Assembly: GCA_022826565.1 (NCBI GenBank)
Contig: JAJDUP010000012.1
Coordinates: 62,001 to 126,000 of the forward strand
Length of the DNA: 64,000 bases
Direction: 5' to 3'
Source: Gemmatimonadota bacterium
GTDB lineage: Bacteria; Gemmatimonadota; Gemmatimonadetes; Longimicrobiales; Gaopeijiaceae
The position numbers and the translations under genes were made by a program. Below are positions 8,164 through 16,397 of this stretch, one piece after another. A model generated the notes under the pieces. It saw only the letters and a program-made list of their open reading frames with translations. It was not told where the DNA came from and ran no database searches. Each line of letters opens with the position of its first letter. Position 1 is the stretch's first letter.

Positions 8164-11100
8164 TCAAACCTTCGCCAGGCTCACCTTCCCCTGCCCGAAC
8201 ACCTTCTCCAGAGCCCGGATCGTCTTCCGGTCAGGCCTGACCTTGAGCGTGCGCGAACGCAGCCGCGGCGACCGATCTCCGTTCACCGCGCCGACCACCA
8301 CCTCGACCGGGGCCGCCCCTGCACGCTCCTCCATTACCGCGCGGGCCTTCCCGAAAGCGCCCTCGGCAAGCTCCCCGTCCGGGTCCACCGCGATCCGCAC
8401 CGCGATCCGCCCGCTGCCCGGCACCTGCTTGAGCGGTTCGGCCGCATCCAGGAACACGGGCGGGTCCTCCTCGTCGCGGTCCCGGTCGCTCACCTTGCCG
8501 CGCAGAAGAACCACCGCGTCTGTTTGCAGGGTGTCGCGGTAGGATTTCCAGACGTCCTTGAAGGCGAGCACCGTCGCCGTGCCCTGGAAGCTCTCGACGG
8601 TGACTTTGCCCCACTCCGAGCCGTCGCGCCTTGAGATCTGCCGCGCGACCGCGGTGACCACGCACGCCATCTCGACCGTGTTGCCCGCCCGCTGCTTGAG
8701 CGCGCCCGCATCCAGCTCGTCGAAGACGCCCACGACTTCGCGGTAGCGGTCGAGCGGGTGCCCCGAGATGAAGAATCCCAGCGCTTCCTTCTCGCGGGCG
8801 AGGCGGTCGCGATCCTCCCACTCGGGCACCGTCGGGAGGTCCGGCTTCGGGCGCTCGACCCCCATCGCCTCGCCGAAGAGCGACGCCTGCCCCATCTCCT
8901 TCTCCTGCAGGCGCGCCATCGCTTCGCCGAAGGCGGCGTCGAGTCCCGCCAGCATCTGCGCGCGGTGGCCGAACGAGTCCAGCGCTCCCGAGGCGATCAG
9001 CGCCTCGCAGGCACGCTTGTTCAGGGCGCGCGTGTCGATGCGGTCGAGGAAGCCGAAGAGGCTGTCGAAGGGGCCGCCCTCATCGCGCGCCGCCAGGATC
9101 GACTGCACTCCCGCGCTCCCCACGCCCCGCACGGCGCCCAGGCCGAAGCGGATGGTGGCGTCCCCGACGACGGTGAACTTCCAGCCGCTTTCGTTGACAT
9201 CGGGGGGCAGGACCACCAGGCCGTCGTCCAGTCCCGGCAGGTGGCGCCCCAGGTCGCGGCACTCGCCGATGTACTTCACGACGTCATCGGTCTTGTCGAG
9301 CACAGACGAGAGCAGCGCGGCCATGAAGTCCGCGGGGTAGTAGCGCTTCAGCCACGCGGTCTTGTACGAGAGCAGCGAGTAGGCCGCCGAGTGCGACTTG
9401 TTGAAGCCGTAGCGGCCGAAGGTCTGGATCTGGTTGGCCAGTTCCGCGGCCGTGTGGCCCTTGAGCCCCCGGTCGACCACGCGCTCCTTGAAGCGCCCGA
9501 GCTCCGTCTCGATCAGCTCGGCGTCCTTTTTGCCCATCGCCTTGCGCAGCACGTCGGCCTCGCCCATCGAATAGCCGGCGAGATCGTTCGCGATCAGGAT
9601 CACCTGCTCCTGGTAGACGATGATCCCGTAGGTGGTGTCGAGGATGTGTTCGAGGCCCGGCGCCGGGTAGGTCACATCCTGCCGGCCTAGCTTGCGCTGG
9701 ATGTACTTGTCGGTCATCCCGGAATCGAGCGGACCCGGGCGGATCAGCGCGTTCGTGGCGACGAGGTCGTCGAAGCGGTCGCAGCGCATCGCCCGCAGCT
9801 TGTCGAGCGCCAGGTTCGACTCGAACTGGAAGACGCCGGAGGTGCCGCCGCTGGCCAGCATCGCGTAGACGCCGGGGTCGTCGAGGGGGACGTCGTCCAT
9901 GGCGTCCGACTGAAAGACCGCACCCGTATCCGGATGGCGGAACTCGCCCAGCCGTGCCTTCACCGATTGCACCGCGTCGTGAATGACGGTGAGCGTCTTG
10001 AGGCCCAGGAAGTCCATCTTGAGCATCCCGGCGTCCTCGAGGCAGTTCATGTCGTACTGCGTGACGATGTCCGGCCCGTCCTCCCCATCGGCCCCGGCCG
10101 AGCCCCGGCTCCCGTTCCGGCCACCCTTGGTCTGCGTGCAGATCGGCACGTAGTCCTGCAGCGGCCCCGGCGCAATCACAACGCCCGCCGCATGTACCGA
10201 CGCGTGGCGCGACAGCCCTTCGAGCGTGATCGAGTAGTCGAAGAGGCGCTTGTGGCGGTCGTCGGACTCGTAGAGCGCCTTGACCTCGCGGAGCCGCTCG
10301 ACCGCCTGCTGGACGGTGTAGGCCTGCCCCGGCTGGTTGGGGATCATCTTGGCGATGCGGTCGGTCTCACCCACATCGAAGCCGAGGACTCGGCCCACGT
10401 CCCGGATGACCGCCCGGCTCTTCATCGTCCCGAAGGTTACGATCTGACCGACGGCGTCGCGGCCGTACTTCCTGCGCACGTACTCGATCACCTCGCCCCT
10501 GCGCTCGTAGCAGAAATCGATGTCGATGTCGGGCATCGAGATGCGGTCGGGGTTGAGGAAGCGCTCGAAGATGAGGCCGTAGCCGATCGGGTCGAGGTCG
10601 GTGATCCGCAGCGCGTAGGAGACGAGAGAACCCGCGGCCGATCCGCGGCCCGGGCCGACGGGGATGCCCTGCTCGCGCGCCCAGCGTATGAAGTCCCAGG
10701 TGATGAGGAAGTAGCCGGCGTAGCCCGTCTTGAGGATGACGTCGAGCTCGTAGCGCAGGCGGGCCTCGATCTCGTCGGGGAGGGCATCGCCGTAGCGCTC
10801 CCGGGCGCCGGCCTCGGCAAGGTGGACGAGGTAGTCGTTGTCGTCGCTGAAGGGGTCGGGGAGTGGGAAACTCGGGAGGTGGTACTTCTTTTCGAGGGTG
10901 AGCGAGACCTCGTCTGCGATCTTCAGGGTGTTTTCGATGACGTCGGGTCGGCCCGGGAAGGCCTCGGCCATCTCGTCGGGGCTCTTGAAGTAGAGGCCGT
11001 CGTCGTAGCGGAGGCGATCGTCGTCGTCGTGGTTTTTGGCGGTGCCGATGCAGACGAGGATATCGTGGGCGTGGTGATGCTCGTGCTGGAGGAAGTGGGC

Positions 11101-11718
11101 GTCGTTGGTGGCGACTACCGGGAGGCCCAGTTCTTCGGCCAGCGCGAAGATCCGCTGGTTGTGTTCGGCCTGGCCGGGCGTGCCGTGGGCCTGCACCTCG
11201 AGATAGTAGCGATCGGGGAAGGTGTTCGCGTACCAGTCGGCGACCTCACGCGCCATGTCGTCGTTGCCGGCCGTGAGGTGGCGCGCGACTTCGCCCGCCA
11301 TGCACGCCGACGAAACGATCAGGCCGCCGGAGTGGCGGGCCAGGGTCTCGCGGTCCAGGCGCGGGCGGTAGTAGAAGCCCTCGGTGTACCCGATCGACGA
11401 CAGCTTGATGAGGTTGCGGTAGCCCTCCAGGTCCCGGGCCAGGACGACCAGGTGATAGTGCGCCTTGCCCCCCTGGCCGGAGCGCGTCCGCTCACGCCGG
11501 TCGCCGGGCGCGACGTACGCCTCCATCCCGATGATCGGCTTGATGCCTTCCTTGCGCGCGATCTTCTGGAAGTTCCAGGCGCCGTACATGCACCCGTGGT
11601 CGGTGAGCGCCAGCGCCGGCATCTCGTATTCCTTCGATTTGCGAACCAGGTCGCGCAGGCGGTTCGCGCCGTCGAGGAGGGAGTATTCGGAGTGGGTGTG
11701 GAGGTGGACGAAGGACAA
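8164..11718 (-). CDS. dnaE: DNA polymerase III subunit alpha
   Basis: A 1184-residue replicative polymerase of DnaE1 length. The PHP domain opens the protein (HLHTHSEYSLLDG, then LALTDHG); the catalytic palm contains GPGRGSAAGS and PDIDIDF with the two metal-binding Asp residues near 397-401; the helix-hairpin-helix and OB-fold (VTAVARQISRRDGSEW) follow. The start is a TTG 7 bases after the stop of the serine hydrolase gene, with GAGG in that gene's final codons as a likely ribosome-binding site. No upstream ATG is in frame. The gene appears co-transcribed with two envelope genes (DUF4837 lipoprotein and serine hydrolase), an unusual neighbourhood for dnaE. Confidence 0.97.
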   Translation of the reverse strand: MSFVHLHTHSEYSLLDGANRLRDLVRKSKEYEMPALALTDHGCMYGAWNFQKIARKEGIKPIIGMEAYVAPGDRRERTRSGQGGKAHYHLVVLARDLEGYRNLIKLSSIGYTEGFYYRPRLDRETLARHSGGLIVSSACMAGEVARHLTAGNDDMAREVADWYANTFPDRYYLEVQAHGTPGQAEHNQRIFALAEELGLPVVATNDAHFLQHEHHHAHDILVCIGTAKNHDDDDRLRYDDGLYFKSPDEMAEAFPGRPDVIENTLKIADEVSLTLEKKYHLPSFPLPDPFSDDNDYLVHLAEAGARERYGDALPDEIEARLRYELDVILKTGYAGYFLITWDFIRWAREQGIPVGPGRGSAAGSLVSYALRITDLDPIGYGLIFERFLNPDRISMPDIDIDFCYERRGEVIEYVRRKYGRDAVGQIVTFGTMKSRAVIRDVGRVLGFDVGETDRIAKMIPNQPGQAYTVQQAVERLREVKALYESDDRHKRLFDYSITLEGLSRHASVHAAGVVIAPGPLQDYVPICTQTKGGRNGSRGSAGADGEDGPDIVTQYDMNCLEDAGMLKMDFLGLKTLTVIHDAVQSVKARLGEFRHPDTGAVFQSDAMDDVPLDDPGVYAMLASGGTSGVFQFESNLALDKLRAMRCDRFDDLVATNALIRPGPLDSGMTDKYIQRKLGRQDVTYPAPGLEHILDTTYGIIVYQEQVILIANDLAGYSMGEADVLRKAMGKKDAELIETELGRFKERVVDRGLKGHTAAELANQIQTFGRYGFNKSHSAAYSLLSYKTAWLKRYYPADFMAALLSSVLDKTDDVVKYIGECRDLGRHLPGLDDGLVVLPPDVNESGWKFTVVGDATIRFGLGAVRGVGSAGVQSILAARDEGGPFDSLFGFLDRIDTRALNKRACEALIASGALDSFGHRAQMLAGLDAAFGEAMARLQEKEMGQASLFGEAMGVERPKPDLPTVPEWEDRDRLAREKEALGFFISGHPLDRYREVVGVFDELDAGALKQRAGNTVEMACVVTAVARQISRRDGSEWGKVTVESFQGTATVLAFKDVWKSYRDTLQTDAVVLLRGKVSDRDRDEEDPPVFLDAAEPLKQVPGSGRIAVRIAVDPDGELAEGAFGKARAVMEERAGAAPVEVVVGAVNGDRSPRLRSRTLKVRPDRKTIRALEKVFGQGKVSLAKV

Positions 11719-11724
11719 CGGCCG

Positions 11725-13218
11725 CTAGCGCCTCGTCATGATCGTGTAGCCGGCTCCGGTGTCGTAACGGAGCGTGGACGCGGCCTCGCCGCCGCCTTCG
11801 AAGGTCAGCAGGGCCTCGCCCTGGCTGAAGGTCATGCCGCCCCGAAAGTCGAGGTCGTTGGCCTCCTGCCCTTCTTCCGGGACCTCCTGGTCGGCCATCA
11901 TGATCATGGTGGCGGTGAGGCCGTCCTCGCTCGCAGCGATGCGGACGGCCGCCTGGCCGGCGCGGGCTGGGCCGCCGTACACCCCCTCGAACCAGGCGGG
12001 GTCGCCGTCGAATTCGAGCGGCTCCGGCGTGGCGTCGCCGACCATCGCTTCGATGATCTGCCGCGCCAGGTCGGCGGGACCGGGCGGCCCGGCGGTGTTC
12101 ACCAGGACCACGACCGCGAGGTCTTCATCGGCGAGGTAGAGCGATTCGGTGAGGAAGCCGTTGATGCCGCCGCCGTGATGGATCGTCCGGTGCCCCATGA
12201 TGTCGCTGACGGCGATGCCGAGAGCGTAGCGGAGCCGGGTGCCGTCGTTGAGGTCGCCGGGCTCGATGAGCTGCGCGTAGGACTCGTCGGTCAGCACTTC
12301 GCCGCCATGCAGCGCGCCGAGCCAGGTAGCGAGATCACCCGCGCTGGAGCAGAGCGAGCCCGCGGCGAAGGGGACGTTGTGCACGATGAACCCCTTGTGC
12401 ACCAGTCCGTCCTCGCTCACGTCGTAGCCGGTGACCTTGCCCTCGTGGATCTCGGTCTCGCTGCAATAGTGGGAGCGATCCATCCCCAGGGGCGCGAAGA
12501 TCCGCTGCTCCACATAGTCCTCGTAGCTCATCTCCGAAGCATCCTCGAGGATCATTCCCGCGAGGTAGAAGGCGGAGTTGTTGTAGATCTCGTGCTCGCC
12601 GGTGGCGAAGTCGAAGGGGTGGGCGGCGACCAGCGCGAGCAGGCTGTCGCGGGGGACGCGCCGCACGAAGTAGGGCCGGGCTTCCGCCATTTCGGTGTAG
12701 CCGCGAATCCCCGAGGTGTGGTCGAGGAGTTCGCGCACCGTGATGCGGTTCCCCTGGGTCGGGAAGTCGGGCAGGTAGTCGGCCATGTCCGCATCGAGGT
12801 CGACGAGCCCCTGTTCCTGCATCTGGAGAAGCCCTGCCGAGGTGAACTGCTTGGTGACCGAGCCGATCTCGTAGATCGCGTCGGCGGGGGTCGGGACCCG
12901 GAGTTCGACGTTCGCCCAGCCATAACCTCGAATCGCCACCGTTTCGCCGCCGTGCACGACAGCGACCGACGCGCCGGCGATCTGACCTTCCCGCACCGGC
13001 GCCATCATGATCTCGTCGATCTCCTCGACGTGCGCCGCGTGGCCGGGGTTGCCGTAGCCGACCCCTTCCGCCCCGTGATCGCCCACGCTGCCTCCGGCGC
13101 TTCCGTCGCCTGCCGGCGCCGTGCAGCTCGAGGCTAGCACCACCAGCGCGCAGAAGGCGGCGATCGGGTGGGCGAGTTGGCCCAAGTGGCTGGCGTTGCC
13201 TGGTTGCTCGTGCTGCAT
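11725..13218 (-). CDS. Lipoprotein serine hydrolase, beta-lactamase/PBP4* (class C-like) family
   Basis: A 497-residue protein. The ATG at 13218 has AGGAG at good spacing; the longer frame to 13953 has no support. A lipobox (LASSC) predicts a lipoprotein. The class C fold motifs are present: SxxK as SVTK at residue 120, a Tyr-containing motif in IYNNSAFYLAG, and HHGGGING near residue 350 in place of KTG. Such proteins are usually esterases, D-aminopeptidases or penicillin-binding-protein relatives rather than true beta-lactamases. It lies 8 bases after the DUF4837 gene and 6 bases before dnaE, so the three are probably one transcript. Confidence 0.85.
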   Translation of the reverse strand: MQHEQPGNASHLGQLAHPIAAFCALVVLASSCTAPAGDGSAGGSVGDHGAEGVGYGNPGHAAHVEEIDEIMMAPVREGQIAGASVAVVHGGETVAIRGYGWANVELRVPTPADAIYEIGSVTKQFTSAGLLQMQEQGLVDLDADMADYLPDFPTQGNRITVRELLDHTSGIRGYTEMAEARPYFVRRVPRDSLLALVAAHPFDFATGEHEIYNNSAFYLAGMILEDASEMSYEDYVEQRIFAPLGMDRSHYCSETEIHEGKVTGYDVSEDGLVHKGFIVHNVPFAAGSLCSSAGDLATWLGALHGGEVLTDESYAQLIEPGDLNDGTRLRYALGIAVSDIMGHRTIHHGGGINGFLTESLYLADEDLAVVVLVNTAGPPGPADLARQIIEAMVGDATPEPLEFDGDPAWFEGVYGGPARAGQAAVRIAASEDGLTATMIMMADQEVPEEGQEANDLDFRGGMTFSQGEALLTFEGGGEAASTLRYDTGAGYTIMTRR

Positions 13219-13226
13219 GTTGGCTC

Positions 13227-14255
13227 CTACTCGATGCAATTGAATGAATTCAGGATTTCTTCGAGCTGAATCATGTACTCGTACTTGTCGCGAGACGGCG
13301 CGTAGAGCCAGGCGTCGATCATGTACATGCGCTGCTGGCCCGCACAGGTGATTGCCCGGGTAATGAACGGACCGGCGGCCGGATACGAATCGGGCGGATT
13401 CTGCCAGACGGCCTGGACCCTGTAGACCGGCCTGCCCCGGTGCTCGGCCGGCCCCGCGATGATCACCTCCGGGTTCAAGACCTGGGGATAGTCGTAGTAC
13501 TGGTCGACGACCCTTGCCCTCCACTCCAGCAGCGCCTCCTCGCCGATCCCCCCGGGGACCGGGCTCTGCCAGGTGACGGAGATCTGGCGGATCAGTTCCG
13601 ACGGATCCGGGTTGTCGTTGCGGAAGATGTGCACCGAGTCCTGCAGGCTGTACCGGTAAACCTCGGGCACGAGAAGGCTGAACCCGTGTTCGTCCCTCAG
13701 GGTCCTGACAAGCGCCGTGTCCGGCCCCGTCACGAACATCCGGGCAAGCACCCATTCGCGGAACTGGCTGTCGTAGATCGCGGCGAGTTCCGGGAGTATC
13801 CGCTCGACCACCCGGGCATCCTCGTCCAGGTCGGTGTCCTCTTCCAGGATGACCAGGTTGACCAGCTGTTCCCGTCCCCACACCTCTTCGACCTGAATGT
13901 GCTGCGGCGGCGTCAAGGGTTCGTCGAGCTCCGCCAGCGGCGTGGCCATCCACGGGTCCGACGCCTTGCCGATCAGCAGGAGCTGCCGCAGACGCCGGAG
14001 ACGGGCCCAGGCCTCATCGGCGGGCTCCTGGTAGCTGACCCGGAAGGTGCGTTCGTCCCGAACGGTGAAGACCGTGGGGCCGAGGGTCGAGAGGGTCGCG
14101 GGCCCTATTTCGCCCCACAGCTCCGGCGACGCGGTCACCACGATGGCGTGGACATCGCCCATGGCAAGTGGCAGGGTGTCGCAGGCCGCCGAGCCGAGGA
14201 CCACGCCCGCCAGGGCGACTGCCCCCATCCGGTTTCCTGATACTCGGCTGCGCAT
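13227..14255 (-). CDS. DUF4837 family lipoprotein
   Basis: A 342-residue lipoprotein (LGSAAC lipobox). I prefer the ATG at 14255 over the one at 14264 because AGGGG is then 7-8 bases upstream. The opening after the lipobox (DTLPLAMGDVHAIVV...), the central LLVPEVYRYS, and the ending with AGPFITRAI, YAPSRDKYEYM and LEEILNSF follow DUF4837, a family of unknown function that is common in Bacteroidota. It heads the transcript running through the serine hydrolase into dnaE and is divergent from the cytochrome gene at 14340. Confidence 0.8.
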   Translation of the reverse strand: MRSRVSGNRMGAVALAGVVLGSAACDTLPLAMGDVHAIVVTASPELWGEIGPATLSTLGPTVFTVRDERTFRVSYQEPADEAWARLRRLRQLLLIGKASDPWMATPLAELDEPLTPPQHIQVEEVWGREQLVNLVILEEDTDLDEDARVVERILPELAAIYDSQFREWVLARMFVTGPDTALVRTLRDEHGFSLLVPEVYRYSLQDSVHIFRNDNPDPSELIRQISVTWQSPVPGGIGEEALLEWRARVVDQYYDYPQVLNPEVIIAGPAEHRGRPVYRVQAVWQNPPDSYPAAGPFITRAITCAGQQRMYMIDAWLYAPSRDKYEYMIQLEEILNSFNCIE

Positions 14256-14339
14256 ATGTTTCATTCCCCTATATTGGAATTCGAGCCGGCGCGCGGTGTG
14301 CCGGACAGATAGACTAAAGCACTGGAGGGGCTCCGGTCC

Positions 14340-14873
14340 ATGGCGCGGCAATCACTCCCACTGGCGCACACGCTCCTCGTCCTCGTCGCAGCTGGTCTGC
14401 CGCTCGCCGGGTGCGCTTCCGGCGGTGTGTCCGAAGCCCCCGCAGATCCGGCCGGGTCTGCCGCTCCGGCCCCCGAAGACGCACCCGCCGCACCAGCCGC
14501 CGCAGTCGCCGACACGCCCGACCCCCCTCCTGATGCTACACCGGAAACTCCTCCAGGTGGCATCTTCACCAACGCGCAGGCCCGGCGGGGGCGCACCACC
14601 TTCGACGAGGTGTGCTCCGAGTGCCACACCACGAGCGAGTTCCGGGGCCGCACCTTTCAGCGCACCTGGGGACGGCGCACGGTCTACTCGTTCTTCCGCA
14701 CCATCCGCTCCACCATGCCCGACGACAATCCCGGCGGACTCGAAGAGCAGATCTACCTTGATGTCGTCTCTTACATCCTGAGCATGAACGGACACGACGG
14801 CGGGGCGGCCGAGCTGGGTTCGGATTCGCCCATGCGCGAGGTTCGCATCGCGCCGCCGGAATCGTCGCCTTGA
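14340..14873 (+). CDS. Monohaem cytochrome c lipoprotein
   Basis: A 177-residue lipoprotein: signal segment with lipobox LAGCA, a Pro/Ala-rich linker of about 55 residues, then one class I cytochrome c domain with the haem motif CSECH and a Met in TMPDDNP as likely sixth ligand. The linker would let the haem domain reach partners while anchored. GGAGGGG precedes the start. The gene lies 33 bases before a Tat-exported flavoprotein, which suggests that the cytochrome receives electrons from it. Confidence 0.85.
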   Translation: MARQSLPLAHTLLVLVAAGLPLAGCASGGVSEAPADPAGSAAPAPEDAPAAPAAAVADTPDPPPDATPETPPGGIFTNAQARRGRTTFDEVCSECHTTSEFRGRTFQRTWGRRTVYSFFRTIRSTMPDDNPGGLEEQIYLDVVSYILSMNGHDGGAAELGSDSPMREVRIAPPESSP

Positions 14874-14906
14874 GGCGGGAGGACGGGGGAGGGGGTCGGG
14901 AGCCCC

Positions 14907-16259
14907 TTGCGGATAGCGGTTCCGGCGCGGGTCGCTGAAAAGCGGAGCGCGGTAGACCGGCGCCGCTTCGTGAAGGCGGCCGCGGCGGGAGCGGGCGCCA
15001 TCCTCGCGGGAGCTCGAGCCGAGGCGGCCGGTGCGGATGCGGCCGCCGCCAGCCCTCGCCCGGCTGCAACCTCCGCCCCCTGGGTGCGCACCCGCCAGAC
15101 CCCCGATATCGCCGTCGTCGGCGCCGGCGCGTTCGGCGCCTGGACCGCGCTTCACCTCCAGCAGTCCGGCGCGCAGGTCACCCTCGTCGACCAGTACGGA
15201 CCGGCGAATTCCCGCGCGACCTCCGGCGGCGAGACCCGGGGCGTCCGCACCGGATACGGCGGCCACCCCCACGAGCTCCTCTGGACGGGCTGGGCCAGGC
15301 GCGCCATCGAGAAGTGGAAGGCTTGGGACGAGCAGTGGCAGGACATGCTGCTGCCGCGCGTCTTCTTCACCACCTCGGACCTGATCATGCGGGACGAGTG
15401 GACGGACTTCATGGAGGACACGCGCAGGAACTGGAACGAATTGGGCGTCCGCCACGAGGTTATCGACGCGGACGAGGTCCGGCGGCGATGGCCCGTCATC
15501 GACGTGACCGACATCACGGTCGCGCTCTGGGAGCAGGACGCGGGCGTCGTGCGGGCCCGCCGCGCAATCGAGTCCGTCGCGCGGGTGTTCGAGCACGAAG
15601 GCGGTCAGGTGCGGATCGCGCGGGCCGGGATGGGCGGCGCGACCAACCGCAGGCTCAACGCGCTTGGCCTGCAGCCAGGCGACGATCTCTCCGCCGGGAC
15701 CTATGTCTTCGCCCTTGGACCCTGGTTCCCCAAAGCCTTCCCGGAACTGATGGGCGACCGGGTGCGCATCCCCATCGGCCATGTCGTCTACCTCCGCACT
15801 CCTCCCGGCGACAACAGCTACAGCTATCCCAATCTGCCCAGCTACAACTTCCCCGGCGTGACCGGCTGGCCGGCGCTCGGCTCCGACAACCGCGGCTTCC
15901 GGGTCAGGACCGGCGGACGCGGCGGGGAGGACGATCCCGACACCAGCCGCCGCTGGCTCGAACCGGATGAGTTGGAGCGGCCGCGCGCCTTCGTGGCCCA
16001 GCGCTTCCCCGGGCTGGCGAACGCGCCGATCAGCGAGACGCGCGCCTGCCACTACGAGATCTCGACGACCCGCAATTTCTTCTTCGACCACCACCCGGAC
16101 TACGACAACGTCTGGTTCGCCGGGGGAGGGTCGGCCGAGGGGTTCAAGTTCGGGCCCGTGATCGGTGAATACCTGGCCGGCAGGGTGCTCGGGACCGAGA
16201 CCGACGCAGAGCTGGTCGAGGCTTTCCGCCTGTGGGTGGAGGAGCCCGAGGGGCGCTGA
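14907..16259 (+). CDS. Tat-exported FAD-dependent oxidoreductase, DAO/sarcosine oxidase-like
   Basis: A 450-residue flavoprotein. The start is probably the TTG at 14907 with GGGAG upstream; no ATG fits. A twin-arginine signal (RRRFVKAAAAG) is followed by the dinucleotide-binding motif VVGAGAFGAW and the second-strand acidic residue in LVDQYG, then the SGGETRGVR segment typical of the monomeric sarcosine oxidase/N-methyltryptophan oxidase branch of the DAO family. The C-terminal FAD-binding loop WFAGGGSAEGFKFGP is present. Substrate is probably an amine or N-methyl amino acid (family inference). The upstream cytochrome c suggests a dehydrogenase passing electrons to the respiratory chain rather than to oxygen. 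Confidence 0.85.
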   Translation: MRIAVPARVAEKRSAVDRRRFVKAAAAGAGAILAGARAEAAGADAAAASPRPAATSAPWVRTRQTPDIAVVGAGAFGAWTALHLQQSGAQVTLVDQYGPANSRATSGGETRGVRTGYGGHPHELLWTGWARRAIEKWKAWDEQWQDMLLPRVFFTTSDLIMRDEWTDFMEDTRRNWNELGVRHEVIDADEVRRRWPVIDVTDITVALWEQDAGVVRARRAIESVARVFEHEGGQVRIARAGMGGATNRRLNALGLQPGDDLSAGTYVFALGPWFPKAFPELMGDRVRIPIGHVVYLRTPPGDNSYSYPNLPSYNFPGVTGWPALGSDNRGFRVRTGGRGGEDDPDTSRRWLEPDELERPRAFVAQRFPGLANAPISETRACHYEISTTRNFFFDHHPDYDNVWFAGGGSAEGFKFGPVIGEYLAGRVLGTETDAELVEAFRLWVEEPEGR

Positions 16260-16296
16260 GGGGCGGGGGCGGGGCCGGTGAGTGACGGGCGGCCAT

Positions 16297-16312
16297 GGAA
16301 TGACGGCATTCC
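16297..16312. promoter_or_regulatory. Possible operator dyad upstream of serine hydrolase
   Basis: GGAATG (16297-16302) and CATTCC (16307-16312) form a perfect 6-base dyad with a 4-base centre, 86 bases before the ATG at 16398. A second hairpin, GGTCC/GGACC, lies at 16339-16351. Either could be a repressor site or leader structure; no -35/-10 pair is clear. Confidence 0.3.
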
Positions 16313-16397
16313 GTTTCATCGGTACATTTGATTCTGACGGTCCGGTGGACCCGGCCCGCCGTATTGAAAGCCTGCAAATGAGGACCTGGGAAGCACG

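Noticed and set aside
9934..13137. A 1067-codon plus-strand open frame opposite dnaE and the serine hydrolase
   Set aside because: It is antisense to two genes with clear motifs; its composition (Val, Ala, Gly, Arg, Glu rich with no domain) is what GC-rich coding DNA gives on the opposite strand.
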